Positions 15,230 through 23,965 of a stretch of DNA of 64,000 nucleotides are shown here, piece by piece; within the stretch, counting starts at the first letter, position 1; each line of letters opens with the position of its first letter. Below the pieces are notes generated by a model that searched no databases, was not told the origin of the DNA, and saw only the letters and a program-made list of their open reading frames with translations. The translations under genes and the position numbers were made by a program. Where the stretch lies: assembly GCA_024281175.1 (NCBI GenBank), contig JAMJTW010000025.1, forward strand, positions 1-64,000, read 5' to 3'. The DNA is from Candidatus Thiovulum imperiosus. Its GTDB lineage: Bacteria > Campylobacterota > Campylobacteria > Campylobacterales > Thiovulaceae.

Positions 15230-17737
15230 ATGAAAACAGCACTATTTCTAATTTTCACTCTCCAGCTTTTTGGAGGTGTTGGCGAATTTTTAGCAGTTCG
15301 AGGCGAAGTAAAATTGAATGAAGATGATGCAAAAGTTGGAATGGTAGTTCAAAACAGAGATGTTGTAAAGACACAAAAAGGAAAAGCTCAAATTCAACTT
15401 TTTGATAAAACTACTATTCAAATTGGAAAAAACTCTATTTTTGAGATTTCAGATTATAAGAAAAATAGAACTCTTTCTGTTCCACAAGGTCTCTTTTCAG
15501 TCGTAACTGGAAAGATGAGAAGATTTGAGAAAAGTAAATTTAAATTAAAGACAAAAACTTCAACAATTGGAATTCGAGGAACTCACTTTGGAGGTAGCGT
15601 TTCAAAAAACTCTGAAACTATGTTCTGTTTAGATGGTAGTATCATTATCTCTCTCTCTGATGAGGTGATAGAACTTCAAAAAGGTGAAATGATAAAAGTT
15701 GAAAATGGTACTTTTCAAAAGATAGAGAAGTTCAAACTGGAGAAAGAATCTACTCTTGAAGAACTATTAAAACTCTCTCCAGAATTTCTTAGAAAGTTAG
15801 AGAATTTAGATTTTGAAGCTCAAAAAAATCTTTTAGATTCCAGTTCAAACGGTTATGCAAGAAGTGAGATATTCAGAGATATAAGAGAGATGGAGGGAGA
15901 CCTTTTCTATATTGCTCAGCAAGAGTATATTGATGAGATGTTGAAAGAGACTCATGAAAATGCAGGAACTCCTATCGATATGAGTTTTCTATTTCCAACT
16001 GGTTCTGAAAATATAGATAGTTGGGGCTTTTTTTCAAAAGAGGGAGCCAGTGCAATAGAAATTGCAAATGGAAATTCTCTGTTTACTCCTTTTGGAGAGA
16101 GTAAGATATTAGACAGAATAGAACTTCTTTGGGTTGGAGAGAGTGAAGTTACTCCATACAATGTTATGGCTGACAAGATAGGCTATTTTGATGAAGAGAT
16201 TTTAAGTTCTGTTAGAAGTTGGGACGGTCGTTCTGTAACTAAAGAGATGGGAAGATATAAGGGGAAAGTTTTTGGACTTACTCACGACTACATAGGGAAT
16301 TTCTCTTTTATTGAAAATGGAGATTTTGAAATTGTTGTTGATTTTGGAAATCAATTCTCAACTGCAACAACTACATTTAATGATGAGTATAAAGAGTGGT
16401 ATTTTCAAGTTGGAAATATTAAAAATAAGTCAGTAAATATTACTGGATTACAGAGTAGTTCTGTTGGAGTAGAGAAAGGAGATAACTTCTTCTCTATCGC
16501 TTCAAATCTCTATGATGGTAGATTTTTTGGTGTAGATGGAGAGACTTTTTATGGAGTTCCATCAGCTCAATCTCTCTTTTTAGGAGTTGATATCTCTGGA
16601 AAAGAGTTTTATGAAATGTATCAGAAAGGGGAACTAGAGTATGGTGATTTCTATGGAAGCATAGACAATCTTTACGCAATCGCAATTGCTGATAGAACTG
16701 AAAAGGTACTCTTTTCAAAAGAGGAGATTGGAGAAAACGACTATTTCAAATGGGGATATTGGAGTAGTGAAGATGAGGTGGAGAGTTTACCGACTAAAAG
16801 CGGTGCTTGGATAATTCCAAAAGTTGAAAGAAGTGAAGTTCAAGATTTTGATTTAAGAGCAAGATACAAGGGTTCTGTTTTTGGAACAGTTCACTACCCA
16901 TTTGAAAATAGAGATACAGAGATAGTTCAGAATGGAAAAATAGAACTGGATATAGGAGTTGCTGGAATATTTGGAAAGATAGACTTTAATGCTGGAGAAG
17001 ATAGTTGGAAAATCTATATTGAGAGTGGTTGGCTCTCAACTAAAGATACAGATTTTCTATTTGACAATATAGCTTATGGTGTAGATTTACTACCTCTCTA
17101 TTACGATACAAAGATGGTGACTTCAAGTGGCGGAACTGTTTCAGATGGTGATGTTATAAATCAACTTGATGGTTCAGGAAATTTTTATGGAGAGAGTAGT
17201 GAACTTATTGGAGGTGGTTTTAGTGCTGGAACTGAAAATGGAAAATATGTTATTGGTGCTTTTACAGGAGAGAAGTTTGATGAGTATGACTCATGGGGTG
17301 AGTGGAGCGAGTTTTCAGATAGCTATGAACTTTTTAGAGAAATTACACCTTTTGAAGTTATAGATGATTTCAAGAATTACAATTTAGAGGCGAAGTATAG
17401 AGGTGACCTACAAGCTGAAAATATTGAAAATGGGGAATTGGAACTGGATATAGATTTTGGTCAAATGAGTGTTTCTGGAAATATGAACTTTTTACTAGAC
17501 TCTGAAGAGTGGAATATCGATTTTGAAAATGGTGGAGTTGGAAATGAAGCTGATATTTGGCTCTATTCAGAAAGTGGTTCTATCACAAAAGGTGATGAGG
17601 TTGTTGATAGTGTAAATAGAGCTGGAATGGTTGGAAACTTTTATGGAAAAAGTGGCGAATTTGTAAAAGGAGAATTTGTAGCAGAAAGTGTAAATGAAAA
17701 ATTTGTAGATGGTTCTTTTATAGGAAGTAGAGAATAG
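15230..17737 (+). CDS. Secreted FecR-domain protein with TbpB-like barrel motifs, probable type XI secretion cargo
   Basis: This 835-residue protein has a signal peptide (1-18) without a lipobox Cys, so it is probably soluble or surface-released. Residues about 25-165 are a FecR domain (VRGEVKLNEDD, FDKTTIQIGKNSIFEIS, STIGIRGTHFGG). Then come three related beta modules: a strand block like RYKGSVFGT with NGKIELDI, followed by a glycine-rich block. The later blocks read GNFYGESSELIGGGF and GNFYGKSGEFVKGEF, very like the FYG..A.E.GG.F signature of TbpB/HphA barrel domains that Slam proteins recognise. The last block lies at the C-terminus, as in known cargo. A FecR domain in such cargo is unusual. 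It starts 1 bp after the channel gene, an obvious operon. The ligand is unknown. Confidence 0.7.
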   Translation: MKTALFLIFTLQLFGGVGEFLAVRGEVKLNEDDAKVGMVVQNRDVVKTQKGKAQIQLFDKTTIQIGKNSIFEISDYKKNRTLSVPQGLFSVVTGKMRRFEKSKFKLKTKTSTIGIRGTHFGGSVSKNSETMFCLDGSIIISLSDEVIELQKGEMIKVENGTFQKIEKFKLEKESTLEELLKLSPEFLRKLENLDFEAQKNLLDSSSNGYARSEIFRDIREMEGDLFYIAQQEYIDEMLKETHENAGTPIDMSFLFPTGSENIDSWGFFSKEGASAIEIANGNSLFTPFGESKILDRIELLWVGESEVTPYNVMADKIGYFDEEILSSVRSWDGRSVTKEMGRYKGKVFGLTHDYIGNFSFIENGDFEIVVDFGNQFSTATTTFNDEYKEWYFQVGNIKNKSVNITGLQSSSVGVEKGDNFFSIASNLYDGRFFGVDGETFYGVPSAQSLFLGVDISGKEFYEMYQKGELEYGDFYGSIDNLYAIAIADRTEKVLFSKEEIGENDYFKWGYWSSEDEVESLPTKSGAWIIPKVERSEVQDFDLRARYKGSVFGTVHYPFENRDTEIVQNGKIELDIGVAGIFGKIDFNAGEDSWKIYIESGWLSTKDTDFLFDNIAYGVDLLPLYYDTKMVTSSGGTVSDGDVINQLDGSGNFYGESSELIGGGFSAGTENGKYVIGAFTGEKFDEYDSWGEWSEFSDSYELFREITPFEVIDDFKNYNLEAKYRGDLQAENIENGELELDIDFGQMSVSGNMNFLLDSEEWNIDFENGGVGNEADIWLYSESGSITKGDEVVDSVNRAGMVGNFYGKSGEFVKGEFVAESVNEKFVDGSFIGSRE

Positions 17738-17771
17738 AACTAAATTGTAACCATGAGCAAAGATTTTAGAT

Positions 17772-17777
17772 TATAAT
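17772..17777 (+). promoter_or_regulatory. -10 element of the MFS gene
   Basis: A perfect TATAAT 32 bp before the TTG start at 17809; no well-spaced -35. Mirror at 54256-54261. Confidence 0.4.
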
Positions 17778-17808
17778 TTAAATATTTTTAAATAAGGAAA
17801 TATTAAAT

Positions 17809-19020
17809 TTGGTAGACAAGAAATCTTCTCACATCAAAAATGTTCTTCACGGCTTTTTCCTCTCAATTGGAACAACAGTAGCAGAGCCATCAACAATTCT
17901 TCCTTTAATAATAAATTACTTTTCAGGTAGTTCAATTCTTGTTGGGGTTTTTGCTTCACTATTAAAAGGTGGAGCGATATTTGTTCAAATGATTGCTGCA
18001 TTTTATGCTCAATCTTATCGTCTTGTGATGCCTTATCTTCGGATAGTGTTTATATTTCGATTTTTATCGTGGTTTGGAGTTGGAGTAGTTATCTATTTTA
18101 CAGAGTCTCACACTCTTGCTCTTTGGGGAATTGGAATTACTCTTTTCATTTTCTCATTTTCAGCAGGTTTTGGAAATATCTATTTTAAAGAGATACAAGG
18201 AAAAGTTTTTACTCATAAATTTCGAGGTCGAAGTATGGCTTACCGTCAATTCTTCTCTGGACTTGGTGCAATTCTTTCAGGAGCTACGGCTGGAGTTTTC
18301 TTAGAACACTTTTCTCCTCCAAATAGTTTTGCCTACCTTTTTATGATAAGTGCTTTTTTAATGGGAATTGGATTTATCGCTTTCGGTTCAATTGAAGAGC
18401 CTGAAAAAGAGGAAATTAAAGAGAGAGATGGAACTTTTTTCAAATTTTTAAAAGAGAGTTTTGTCTACTTTGGAAAAAGCAGAATTCTAAAATATCAAGT
18501 TCTCTCATTTCTATTCTCATACTCCCACCTCATCGGACTCCCTTTTATAATTCTCCAAGCTGAAGAGAATATAGAACTTTCTGGATATATAGTTGGAATG
18601 CTTCTCTCTATTCAGATGTTAGGTGGAATGCTAAGCAACATTCTCTGGGGAAATATCTCTTCCAAAGGTGAAGATAAGAAAATTCTCTATATCTCTTTTG
18701 GAATTATGATACTCTCTTTTCTTTTAGCCATCTTCTTCCAAAATATTTATATCTACTTTCTCATCTTCTTTCTTATTGGTGCTTCAATTGATGGAAATAG
18801 ACTCGCTTTTGGAAATCTAATACTTATCATCGCTCCACCAGAAAAGAGACCAACTTATGTTGCTCTTCAGGCTAATATATCATCTTTAGGTCTATTCTTT
18901 CCAATTCTTGGAGGTGTTCTTCTCTCTTTTACAAATTACACAACAATCTATATCTTCTCTATTTTAGGTCTTTTTATTGGTCTTTTTTATCTTTGGAAAG
19001 AGAAGAAACTTATCAGATAG
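17809..19020 (+). CDS. Major facilitator superfamily transporter
   Basis: This 403-residue inner-membrane protein has about 12 hydrophobic segments in two halves split by a charged loop (EEPEKEEIKERDG, near residue 205). Loop motifs such as FTHKFRGRSMAYRQF fit MFS proteins. The substrate cannot be told. The start is TTG, with aaggaaat 8 bp upstream. The gene follows the secretion pair after a 71-bp gap with its own -10, and ends at a hairpin shared with the convergent lpxK. Confidence 0.85.
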   Translation: MVDKKSSHIKNVLHGFFLSIGTTVAEPSTILPLIINYFSGSSILVGVFASLLKGGAIFVQMIAAFYAQSYRLVMPYLRIVFIFRFLSWFGVGVVIYFTESHTLALWGIGITLFIFSFSAGFGNIYFKEIQGKVFTHKFRGRSMAYRQFFSGLGAILSGATAGVFLEHFSPPNSFAYLFMISAFLMGIGFIAFGSIEEPEKEEIKERDGTFFKFLKESFVYFGKSRILKYQVLSFLFSYSHLIGLPFIILQAEENIELSGYIVGMLLSIQMLGGMLSNILWGNISSKGEDKKILYISFGIMILSFLLAIFFQNIYIYFLIFFLIGASIDGNRLAFGNLILIIAPPEKRPTYVALQANISSLGLFFPILGGVLLSFTNYTTIYIFSILGLFIGLFYLWKEKKLIR

Positions 19021-19038
19021 ATTTTCACTACTTTCTGG

Positions 19039-19062
19039 AGAACTCTCTTTTTAGAGAGTTCT
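19039..19062. terminator. Bidirectional terminator between MFS gene and lpxK
   Basis: AGAACTCTCT and AGAGAGTTCT form a perfect 10-bp stem with a tttt loop, placed between convergent genes. Mirror at 52971-52994. Confidence 0.75.
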
Positions 19063-19067
19063 TATAT

Positions 19068-19943
19068 CTACTTTTCAAAATATATTTCTAGCTTTAGTAA
19101 CGAAATTGGTAAGTTGAAATTTTCCATTTTTACAAAATCTTTTTCAGTTGTAAGAATAGAAGTTGCAGACTCATCTTCTAAAATTTGAAGAAGTTCATCT
19201 TTTGAGAAAGTGTAGTGGTCTGGAAAATAGTGTTTTGGAATAGCACTTTCTAAGTACTTTTCTAATCTTTCAGGTTTTGAAATAGCTGTTACTAAAACCA
19301 TCTTTTCTGTTCGATTTTCCAAAGAGACTTTTCGAAAAAACTCTTTTCCCTCTTCCAACTTCTTTACATTTTTGAAAAACCAAAGTTTTTCTCGATATCC
19401 ACCAGCAGGTAGAAGAAAAGGATTTTTAGGTTTTGAAACTATAAGATATTCTATATCTTTCTCAATTTGATGTTGGCGAAAAGAGTCATCAAGAAATATA
19501 ATTTCTCCACCAAGTTCTATGCCAAGTTCTATTCCAGAAGTTCGATTTTCAGAAACAATTACAGAGGCGTTTGGTAGAGATTTTGCATAAAGCATCGCTT
19601 CATCTCCAGAAATGGAAACATTTTCTAAAATTTTTCCCCACTTTGAAATCAGGGTTCTGCCAACACTTTTTCTTCCATATCCCCTTAAAACTATTACAGC
19701 TTTTTTCTCACTTTGAGCTAAAGCTATTGTGAGCGGTGTTTTCCCGCTACCACCCAAAACAAGATTGCCAACTCCAACAACTTTTACTGGAAACTTCTCT
19801 CTTTTGAGATGTTTTTGAAAAGCATTTAGAAAAGTGAAAATTGTATAGAGACCAGATATTGGAATTAGAGGTATAATGATTGGGTAGTGGTAAATTTTTG
19901 GGTCGAAGAGAAGCTCTTCAAAAAAGAAGAAAATTTTTTTCAA
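19068..19943 (-). CDS. lpxK: Tetraacyldisaccharide 4'-kinase
   Basis: This 291-residue protein has an N-terminal membrane segment (20-42) and the P-loop GGSGKT (64-69) inside VVGVGNLVLGGSGKTP, the hallmark of LpxK. Further family blocks are LRGYGRK, SGDEAMLYAK, FLDDSFRQHQ and the C-terminal LTTEKDFVKM. It adds the 4' phosphate to the lipid A precursor at the inner membrane. It is slightly shorter than enterobacterial LpxK (about 325). The start is TTG, directly after a hairpin downstream of rplY, so it is probably expressed with rplY. Confidence 0.92.
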   Translation of the reverse strand: MKKIFFFFEELLFDPKIYHYPIIIPLIPISGLYTIFTFLNAFQKHLKREKFPVKVVGVGNLVLGGSGKTPLTIALAQSEKKAVIVLRGYGRKSVGRTLISKWGKILENVSISGDEAMLYAKSLPNASVIVSENRTSGIELGIELGGEIIFLDDSFRQHQIEKDIEYLIVSKPKNPFLLPAGGYREKLWFFKNVKKLEEGKEFFRKVSLENRTEKMVLVTAISKPERLEKYLESAIPKHYFPDHYTFSKDELLQILEDESATSILTTEKDFVKMENFNLPISLLKLEIYFEK

Positions 19944-19948
19944 AATAG

Positions 19949-19971
19949 TGTTCCAAGTATCTCTTGGAACA
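19949..19971 (-). terminator. Hairpin between rplY and lpxK
   Basis: TGTTCCAAG and CTTGGAACA pair (9 bp, loop tatct) in the 33 bp between rplY and lpxK. The minus strand continues with a mixed T/A tract, so it may attenuate rather than end transcription. Mirror at 52062-52084. Confidence 0.55.
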
Positions 19972-19976
19972 GATTT

Positions 19977-20513
19977 CTATTTAGCTTTAATAATACTTAG
20001 AATTGAAACTCTATCAGCAAGTCTAATATCTAAAGTCTCATTTTCAGGAAGGTCTCTAACTAAAACAGCATCACCAACATCTAAACTATTTACATCAATC
20101 TCAATCGCATTTGGAAGATTTTCAATTGCACTCATAACAGGAACTCTTGGTTTAGAAACACTTAAAACACCCTTGTTCTTAAGACCAACTGGTGTTCCAA
20201 CAGGTTTGATAGGAACAAAATATTTTGTTACCACACCCTCTTGAGCTACCATTAAATCAACATGAAGTAGCACATCTGTAATAGGGTGAGTCTGATAATC
20301 TTGAACAACAACTTTCATTACTCTATCACCAACTTTTACATCAAAAGCTACACTCTCTTTACTCTTAACAGTTCTAATGTAATCTCCAAGTTTAAAAGCA
20401 GAGTTTATATTTTCAAACCCTTTTCCATAGATGTTAGCAATTAGATAACCATCTCGTCTTAAAGCCTTTGTTGCCTTTTTACCGATACTTTCTCTAACAA
20501 TACCTTCTAGCAT
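19977..20513 (-). CDS. rplY: 50S ribosomal protein L25/Ctc
   Basis: The product is a 178-residue long-form L25 (Ctc/TL5 type). An N-terminal 5S rRNA-binding barrel ([37 protein letters not shown]) is followed by the C-terminal Ctc domain ([14 protein letters not shown] to [10 protein letters not shown]). I chose the ATG at 20513 over an in-frame TTG at 20519 because aaagga lies 8 bp before the ATG but too close to the TTG. The role is 5S rRNA binding in the large ribosomal subunit. Confidence 0.95.
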   Translation of the reverse strand: MLEGIVRESIGKKATKALRRDGYLIANIYGKGFENINSAFKLGDYIRTVKSKESVAFDVKVGDRVMKVVVQDYQTHPITDVLLHVDLMVAQEGVVTKYFVPIKPVGTPVGLKNKGVLSVSKPRVPVMSAIENLPNAIEIDVNSLDVGDAVLVRDLPENETLDIRLADRVSILSIIKAK

Positions 20514-20553
20514 TTTCAATTTCCTTTGATTTTTAAAAGACCAATTTTATCAT

Positions 20554-21486
20554 TTATTTTTTCTTTTTAAAAGGAGAGAAACTTTTAATAAATTTGCCAA
20601 TTAGTTTTATCTCTCTCTTCTCTATTGGTCTTGAAGTTCGCATTGTTGCTGTTCCAACTCGAACAGTTAAAATACCGTGTCCGACACCTTCAGCAACCGA
20701 AGAGGAAATTTTAGAGAGAAAAGTTTGACCAGTTACAGTACCAATAGCTTCTTCAGTAACTTCAGCAACTCCAACAAAAATAAGTTGTTCTAAAACTCTT
20801 TTAAGAAGAATTATATTTCCGAGAAAACCAGCTCTAAAGCCATACACCTCAACAATCTCATTTACCATTCTGATATTTCTCCAAGTTAGAAAGAGGAAAT
20901 CAAAGAAAGGTATTGGAGATATAGCAGTAACCATAGCATTTTCTTTTGCATATTTAAAGATAATTTCTTCAGCTTCTCTATCTAAATTTGTAAATAGGGT
21001 AGAGTCTAAAACAGGAACTATCATTTCAGAAGAGAGATTTGGAAATGATGTTTGAAAATTTGCAATATTGGTTTGAATACTCTCTTCTTTTCTATTACCA
21101 TAAATATCTAAAACATGTTTTCCAAAAGAGACAGGATTTTTTTCGGCTAACTCTTTTAACTCATCTACTTTTTTCATCTGTAAAAATTTAGCTACTTCAA
21201 AATAGAGAAAGTAGCTGATGAGGTAGAGAACCAAACTAAATAGTGCTATATATAGATATCCTACAAATTGTGAAACTTCAAAAAGCTCATTTGCAAATAG
21301 TATTGTTTCTGCTAATATTCCAACAAAAACTAATAGTGTTAAAGATATAAAAAATAGAGATAATTTTCCCAATTTTAAACTTCTCTCTAAAAATTTGGAA
21401 TTTCCATTTTCTATCTGTTCTTTAAATCTCTCTTCTTTAATATCTTCTTCAGTTATCTTAAAACTCATCGGCTCAACACTACTCAT
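20554..21486 (-). CDS. YcjF/DUF697-like inner-membrane protein (UPF0283)
   Basis: This is a 310-residue protein beginning MSSVEPMSF. Two adjacent membrane helices (LFFISLTLLVFVGILAETILF and VGYLYIALFSLVLYLISYFL) are followed by a cytoplasmic DUF697-type region with ISPIPFFDFLFLTWRNIRMV and the C-terminal GHGILTVRVGTATMRTSRPIE, like GVLTARVGLAAM of the YcjF family. The function of the family is unsettled. The start at 21486 has aggaaaa just upstream. The frame stays open for another 47 codons, but that stretch reads through repeat DNA and is not credible protein. Confidence 0.8.
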   Translation of the reverse strand: MSSVEPMSFKITEEDIKEERFKEQIENGNSKFLERSLKLGKLSLFFISLTLLVFVGILAETILFANELFEVSQFVGYLYIALFSLVLYLISYFLYFEVAKFLQMKKVDELKELAEKNPVSFGKHVLDIYGNRKEESIQTNIANFQTSFPNLSSEMIVPVLDSTLFTNLDREAEEIIFKYAKENAMVTAISPIPFFDFLFLTWRNIRMVNEIVEVYGFRAGFLGNIILLKRVLEQLIFVGVAEVTEEAIGTVTGQTFLSKISSSVAEGVGHGILTVRVGTATMRTSRPIEKREIKLIGKFIKSFSPFKKKK

Positions 21487-21564
21487 AACTTTTCCTAAAT
21501 TTTTATTGGAAATTGTAACATTTCCAAAACAGCAAAAGTTATTAACAGGAAATATGTAGATTTT

Positions 21565-21766
21565 GGGAGTAACCAAATAAGGAAATATTTTGCGAGTGAC
21601 CAAATAGGCTTCTGTCTCTTTTGTCATTTCGAAATGAGCGAAGTGATTGAGAAATCTTGGAAACTTATCGTTTTATTCGAAGTGATGTAAAAGATTTCTC
21701 ACCCTAAAGGGTTCGAAATGACATATGGGTTGTTAAAGCGTAAAAATACTCTATTTGGTCAGTCCC
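21565..21766. repeat. Hairpin element framed by ~29-bp imperfect inverted repeats
   Basis: The left end (gggagtaaccaaataaggaa, from 21565) and the reverse complement of the right end (gggactgaccaaatagagta, from 21766) match at about three quarters of positions over 29 bases. A further copy of the core, agtgaccaaatagg, lies at 21595-21608. They enclose the hairpin repeat at 21623-21722. The right end overlaps the stop codon of the amidase gene. It may be a small non-autonomous mobile element. Mirror at 50267-50468. Confidence 0.5.
21623..21722. repeat. Hairpin repeat, copy 1
   Basis: The left half begins GTCATTTCGAAATGAGCGAA and ends GAGAAATC. The right half begins GATTTCTCACCC and ends TTCGAAATGAC. 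The outer 11 bp and the GAGAAATC/GATTTCTC blocks pair, and the right half also holds a small ACCC-TAAA-GGGT hairpin. Here 100 bp, with a 33-bp centre. Confidence 0.9.
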
Positions 21767-22506
21767 TAAAAATCTACTCCTTCAACTCTCTCTGTTAAGG
21801 GTTGAATAAATTTTCGATTTTTTAAAACTTCTTTAAAGTCTATTTTGTGAACTCTATTTCCCTCAAGAAAAGTTCCATCTGGAAGAAAAATTCCAGAACC
21901 ACCACAATACTCTACTTTTGAACTATCTTTTCCAACTCTATTTGAGAGAACTAAAATAGCTTGATTTTCAATAGCTCTACTTTGTGCAAGAGTGTGTAAT
22001 ACACTACATCTAGGTTTTGGCCACTCTGCTGGAATTAAGAAAATATCTGTTCCTGAAAGTGCTAATTTCCGATACATCTCTGGAAATCGTAAATCATAAC
22101 AGATAGTTGGAGAGATTTGAAACCCTTCCAGCTTCATAGAAACAAGTTCTTCACCTCCTTTTAAAAACTTATCTTCTCTCATCGGTTTAAAAAGGTGAGC
22201 TTTATCATAAAACTCTTTTTTACCTGTAAGGAAAAATCTATTTGAAAGAACTCCATTCTCATTCCAAAGAATTGAGAAACCAATACTTTTTTTTAAATTT
22301 GAAAGTATCTTCAAAATTTCATTACTACTTTTGGATAACTCAATCCACTTTTCTGTTTCATAACCAGTTGTAAAAAGTTCTGGAAAGAGAAATAAATCAG
22401 CTTCAAAACTATTTACAATTTCTAAAACTCTGTTTAGATTTTCCATTGGATTTGAGTCATCTATCTCTAAATCAAAAGTGGCAATAGAGATTGTCTCTTT
22501 TTTCAT
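21766..22506 (-). CDS. Carbon-nitrogen hydrolase (omega-amidase/YafV-like)
   Basis: This 246-residue nitrilase-superfamily enzyme has the full Glu-Lys-Cys triad: E43 in FPELFTTGY, K102 in FYDKAHLF and C136 in TICYDLRFPE. The CYDLRFPE context and short length fit omega-amidases (YafV/NIT2), which hydrolyse 2-oxoglutaramate-type amides, but other small amidases are possible. It is cytoplasmic. It is divergent from the lipoprotein gene at 22598, with a 91-bp shared promoter region. Its stop codon lies in the end of a repeat. Confidence 0.85.
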   Translation of the reverse strand: MKKETISIATFDLEIDDSNPMENLNRVLEIVNSFEADLFLFPELFTTGYETEKWIELSKSSNEILKILSNLKKSIGFSILWNENGVLSNRFFLTGKKEFYDKAHLFKPMREDKFLKGGEELVSMKLEGFQISPTICYDLRFPEMYRKLALSGTDIFLIPAEWPKPRCSVLHTLAQSRAIENQAILVLSNRVGKDSSKVEYCGGSGIFLPDGTFLEGNRVHKIDFKEVLKNRKFIQPLTERVEGVDF

Positions 22507-22597
22507 TTTATTCGCTTTTAAATAATTGTTTCTAAAATGTTACTAAGAACTTTTAAAATTAGAGAATTATAAAACTCATTTTTTCTAAGGTCTATAT

Positions 22598-23893
22598 ATG
22601 AATACTCTCAACAAAAGATTTTCTCTATCTCTAGCTTCTATTCTTGTTGGAACTTCTTTAACTTTTACTGGTTGTGGTAGTAGTAGTGACGATGACACTC
22701 CTGCTGAAACGGAAACTCCTGCTGAAACAGAAACTCCTGTTGAAACAGAGACTCCTGCTGAAACAGAGACTCCTGCATCTGAAACTATCATTGGAGATAT
22801 TACAGAAGATACAACTTGGAGTGCTGACAAACTTTACTATCTTCAAGAGACTGTAAATGTAAAAGATGGTGCTACTCTTACAATTGAGGCTGGAACTGTA
22901 ATTGCTGGTCTTACAGGAAATAGCTATCTTGCAATCAACCAAGGTGCAAAAATTCATGCTGAAGGTACAGCTACAAACCCAATTATTTTCACTTCTAAAG
23001 ATGATGTTGAGACTGGTGAAGGTGAAGCTGGAGGTTGGGGTGGTTTAACTATCCTCGGTTATGCTCCTACAAATGCTGGTGTTCAAGTTTATGAAGCTGG
23101 AACTCAAGAGTTTGGTGGTGATGATGCAACAGATAACAGTGGTGTTCTTAAATATGTTCAAATCAAATATACAGGTTTTGCAGTTGAGGCTGATAAAGAG
23201 TTAAATGGTTTATCTCTTGCTGGTGTTGGTTCTGGAACTGAGATTAGCCATGTTGAAGTTTATGTTGGTGTTGATGATGGTGTTGAACTTTGGGGTGGAA
23301 CAGTAGACCTCTCTTATATCTCTATCATTGGTGCTGGAGATGACTCTTTAGATTGGACTGATGGTTGGGTTGGAAAAGCAGACCACATCTATATTCACCA
23401 AACAGATAATCTTGTTAGTGATGATCCAAGAGGTATCGAAGCTGATAGTAATGGTGATAATATGGATATTCAACCACGGTCAAATCCAACAATCACAAAT
23501 TTAACAATTGTTTCTGATGACGAAGGTGCAAACCAAGGTATTCTTTTAAGAAGAGGAACTTCTGCTGAAATTTCAAATGCAATTGTTACAGGTAGTAGAA
23601 GTAAAGCGTGTGTTGAACTTCGAGATGAAGCTACTTTAAATGCTACTCCATCTTTTACAAATGTGGTTCTTGGTGGTGGGTGTGATACTCATGTAAATGG
23701 AAAAGAACCTCTAGTTACTTCTGATGTTGAAGCTCTTTTTGATGCAAATGGAAATGTGATGTCTGAAGAAACAGACATAGAAACACTCGCAGGTCTTATC
23801 TCTTTAGAAACTGGATATATTGGTGCATTTGACCCGAATGGTGCCAAATGGACTGATGGCTGGAACCACGAGTCTGTTTCTGCTAAAAAATAG
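22598..23893 (+). CDS. Lipoprotein with predicted parallel beta-helix
   Basis: This 431-residue protein has a lipoprotein signal ending FTGC (Cys near residue 26), a Ser/Asp-rich linker and four PAETET-type repeats. From residue 65 it has short repeating strands (VNVKDGATLTIEAGTVI, GTATNPIIFTSKDD, LKYVQIKYTG, ISHVEVYVGVDDGVELWGG, ISNAIVTGS) typical of right-handed beta-helix surface proteins. No catalytic residues are recognised. It lies just before the TonB2-type operon, so a surface binding role is possible but unproven. A hairpin follows it. Confidence 0.8.
   Translation: MNTLNKRFSLSLASILVGTSLTFTGCGSSSDDDTPAETETPAETETPVETETPAETETPASETIIGDITEDTTWSADKLYYLQETVNVKDGATLTIEAGTVIAGLTGNSYLAINQGAKIHAEGTATNPIIFTSKDDVETGEGEAGGWGGLTILGYAPTNAGVQVYEAGTQEFGGDDATDNSGVLKYVQIKYTGFAVEADKELNGLSLAGVGSGTEISHVEVYVGVDDGVELWGGTVDLSYISIIGAGDDSLDWTDGWVGKADHIYIHQTDNLVSDDPRGIEADSNGDNMDIQPRSNPTITNLTIVSDDEGANQGILLRRGTSAEISNAIVTGSRSKACVELRDEATLNATPSFTNVVLGGGCDTHVNGKEPLVTSDVEALFDANGNVMSEETDIETLAGLISLETGYIGAFDPNGAKWTDGWNHESVSAKK
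22697..22768 (+). repeat. 18-bp tandem repeat in the lipoprotein gene
   Basis: Four units of about actcctgctgaaacagag encode ETETPA-type repeats. This is an in-frame variable-number tract candidate in the linker after the lipid anchor. Mirror at 49265-49336. Confidence 0.85.
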
Positions 23894-23905
23894 ATTTCCC
23901 TACAC

Positions 23906-23921
23906 CCTCCCTTTTGGGAGG
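23906..23921 (+). terminator. Hairpin after the beta-helix lipoprotein gene
   Basis: CCTCCC and GGGAGG pair with a tttt loop, 12 bp after the stop codon. No T-run follows; the next promoter starts within 6 bp. Mirror at 48112-48127. Confidence 0.5.
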
Positions 23922-23926
23922 AACTC

Positions 23927-23935
23927 TGATATAAT
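23927..23935 (+). promoter_or_regulatory. Extended -10 of the TonB2-type operon
   Basis: TGATATAAT, a full extended -10 (TGn plus TATAAT), lies 30 bp before the first start codon of the operon at 23966. Mirror at 48098-48106. Confidence 0.6.
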
Positions 23936-23965
23936 TCCACAAATTTTTACCGATAAGGTTTTTCT

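Noticed and set aside
21487-21627. N-terminal extension of the YcjF-like protein through the hairpin region
   Set aside because: The open frame there translates repeat DNA; the ATG at 21486 has a good ribosome site and gives a family-like length.
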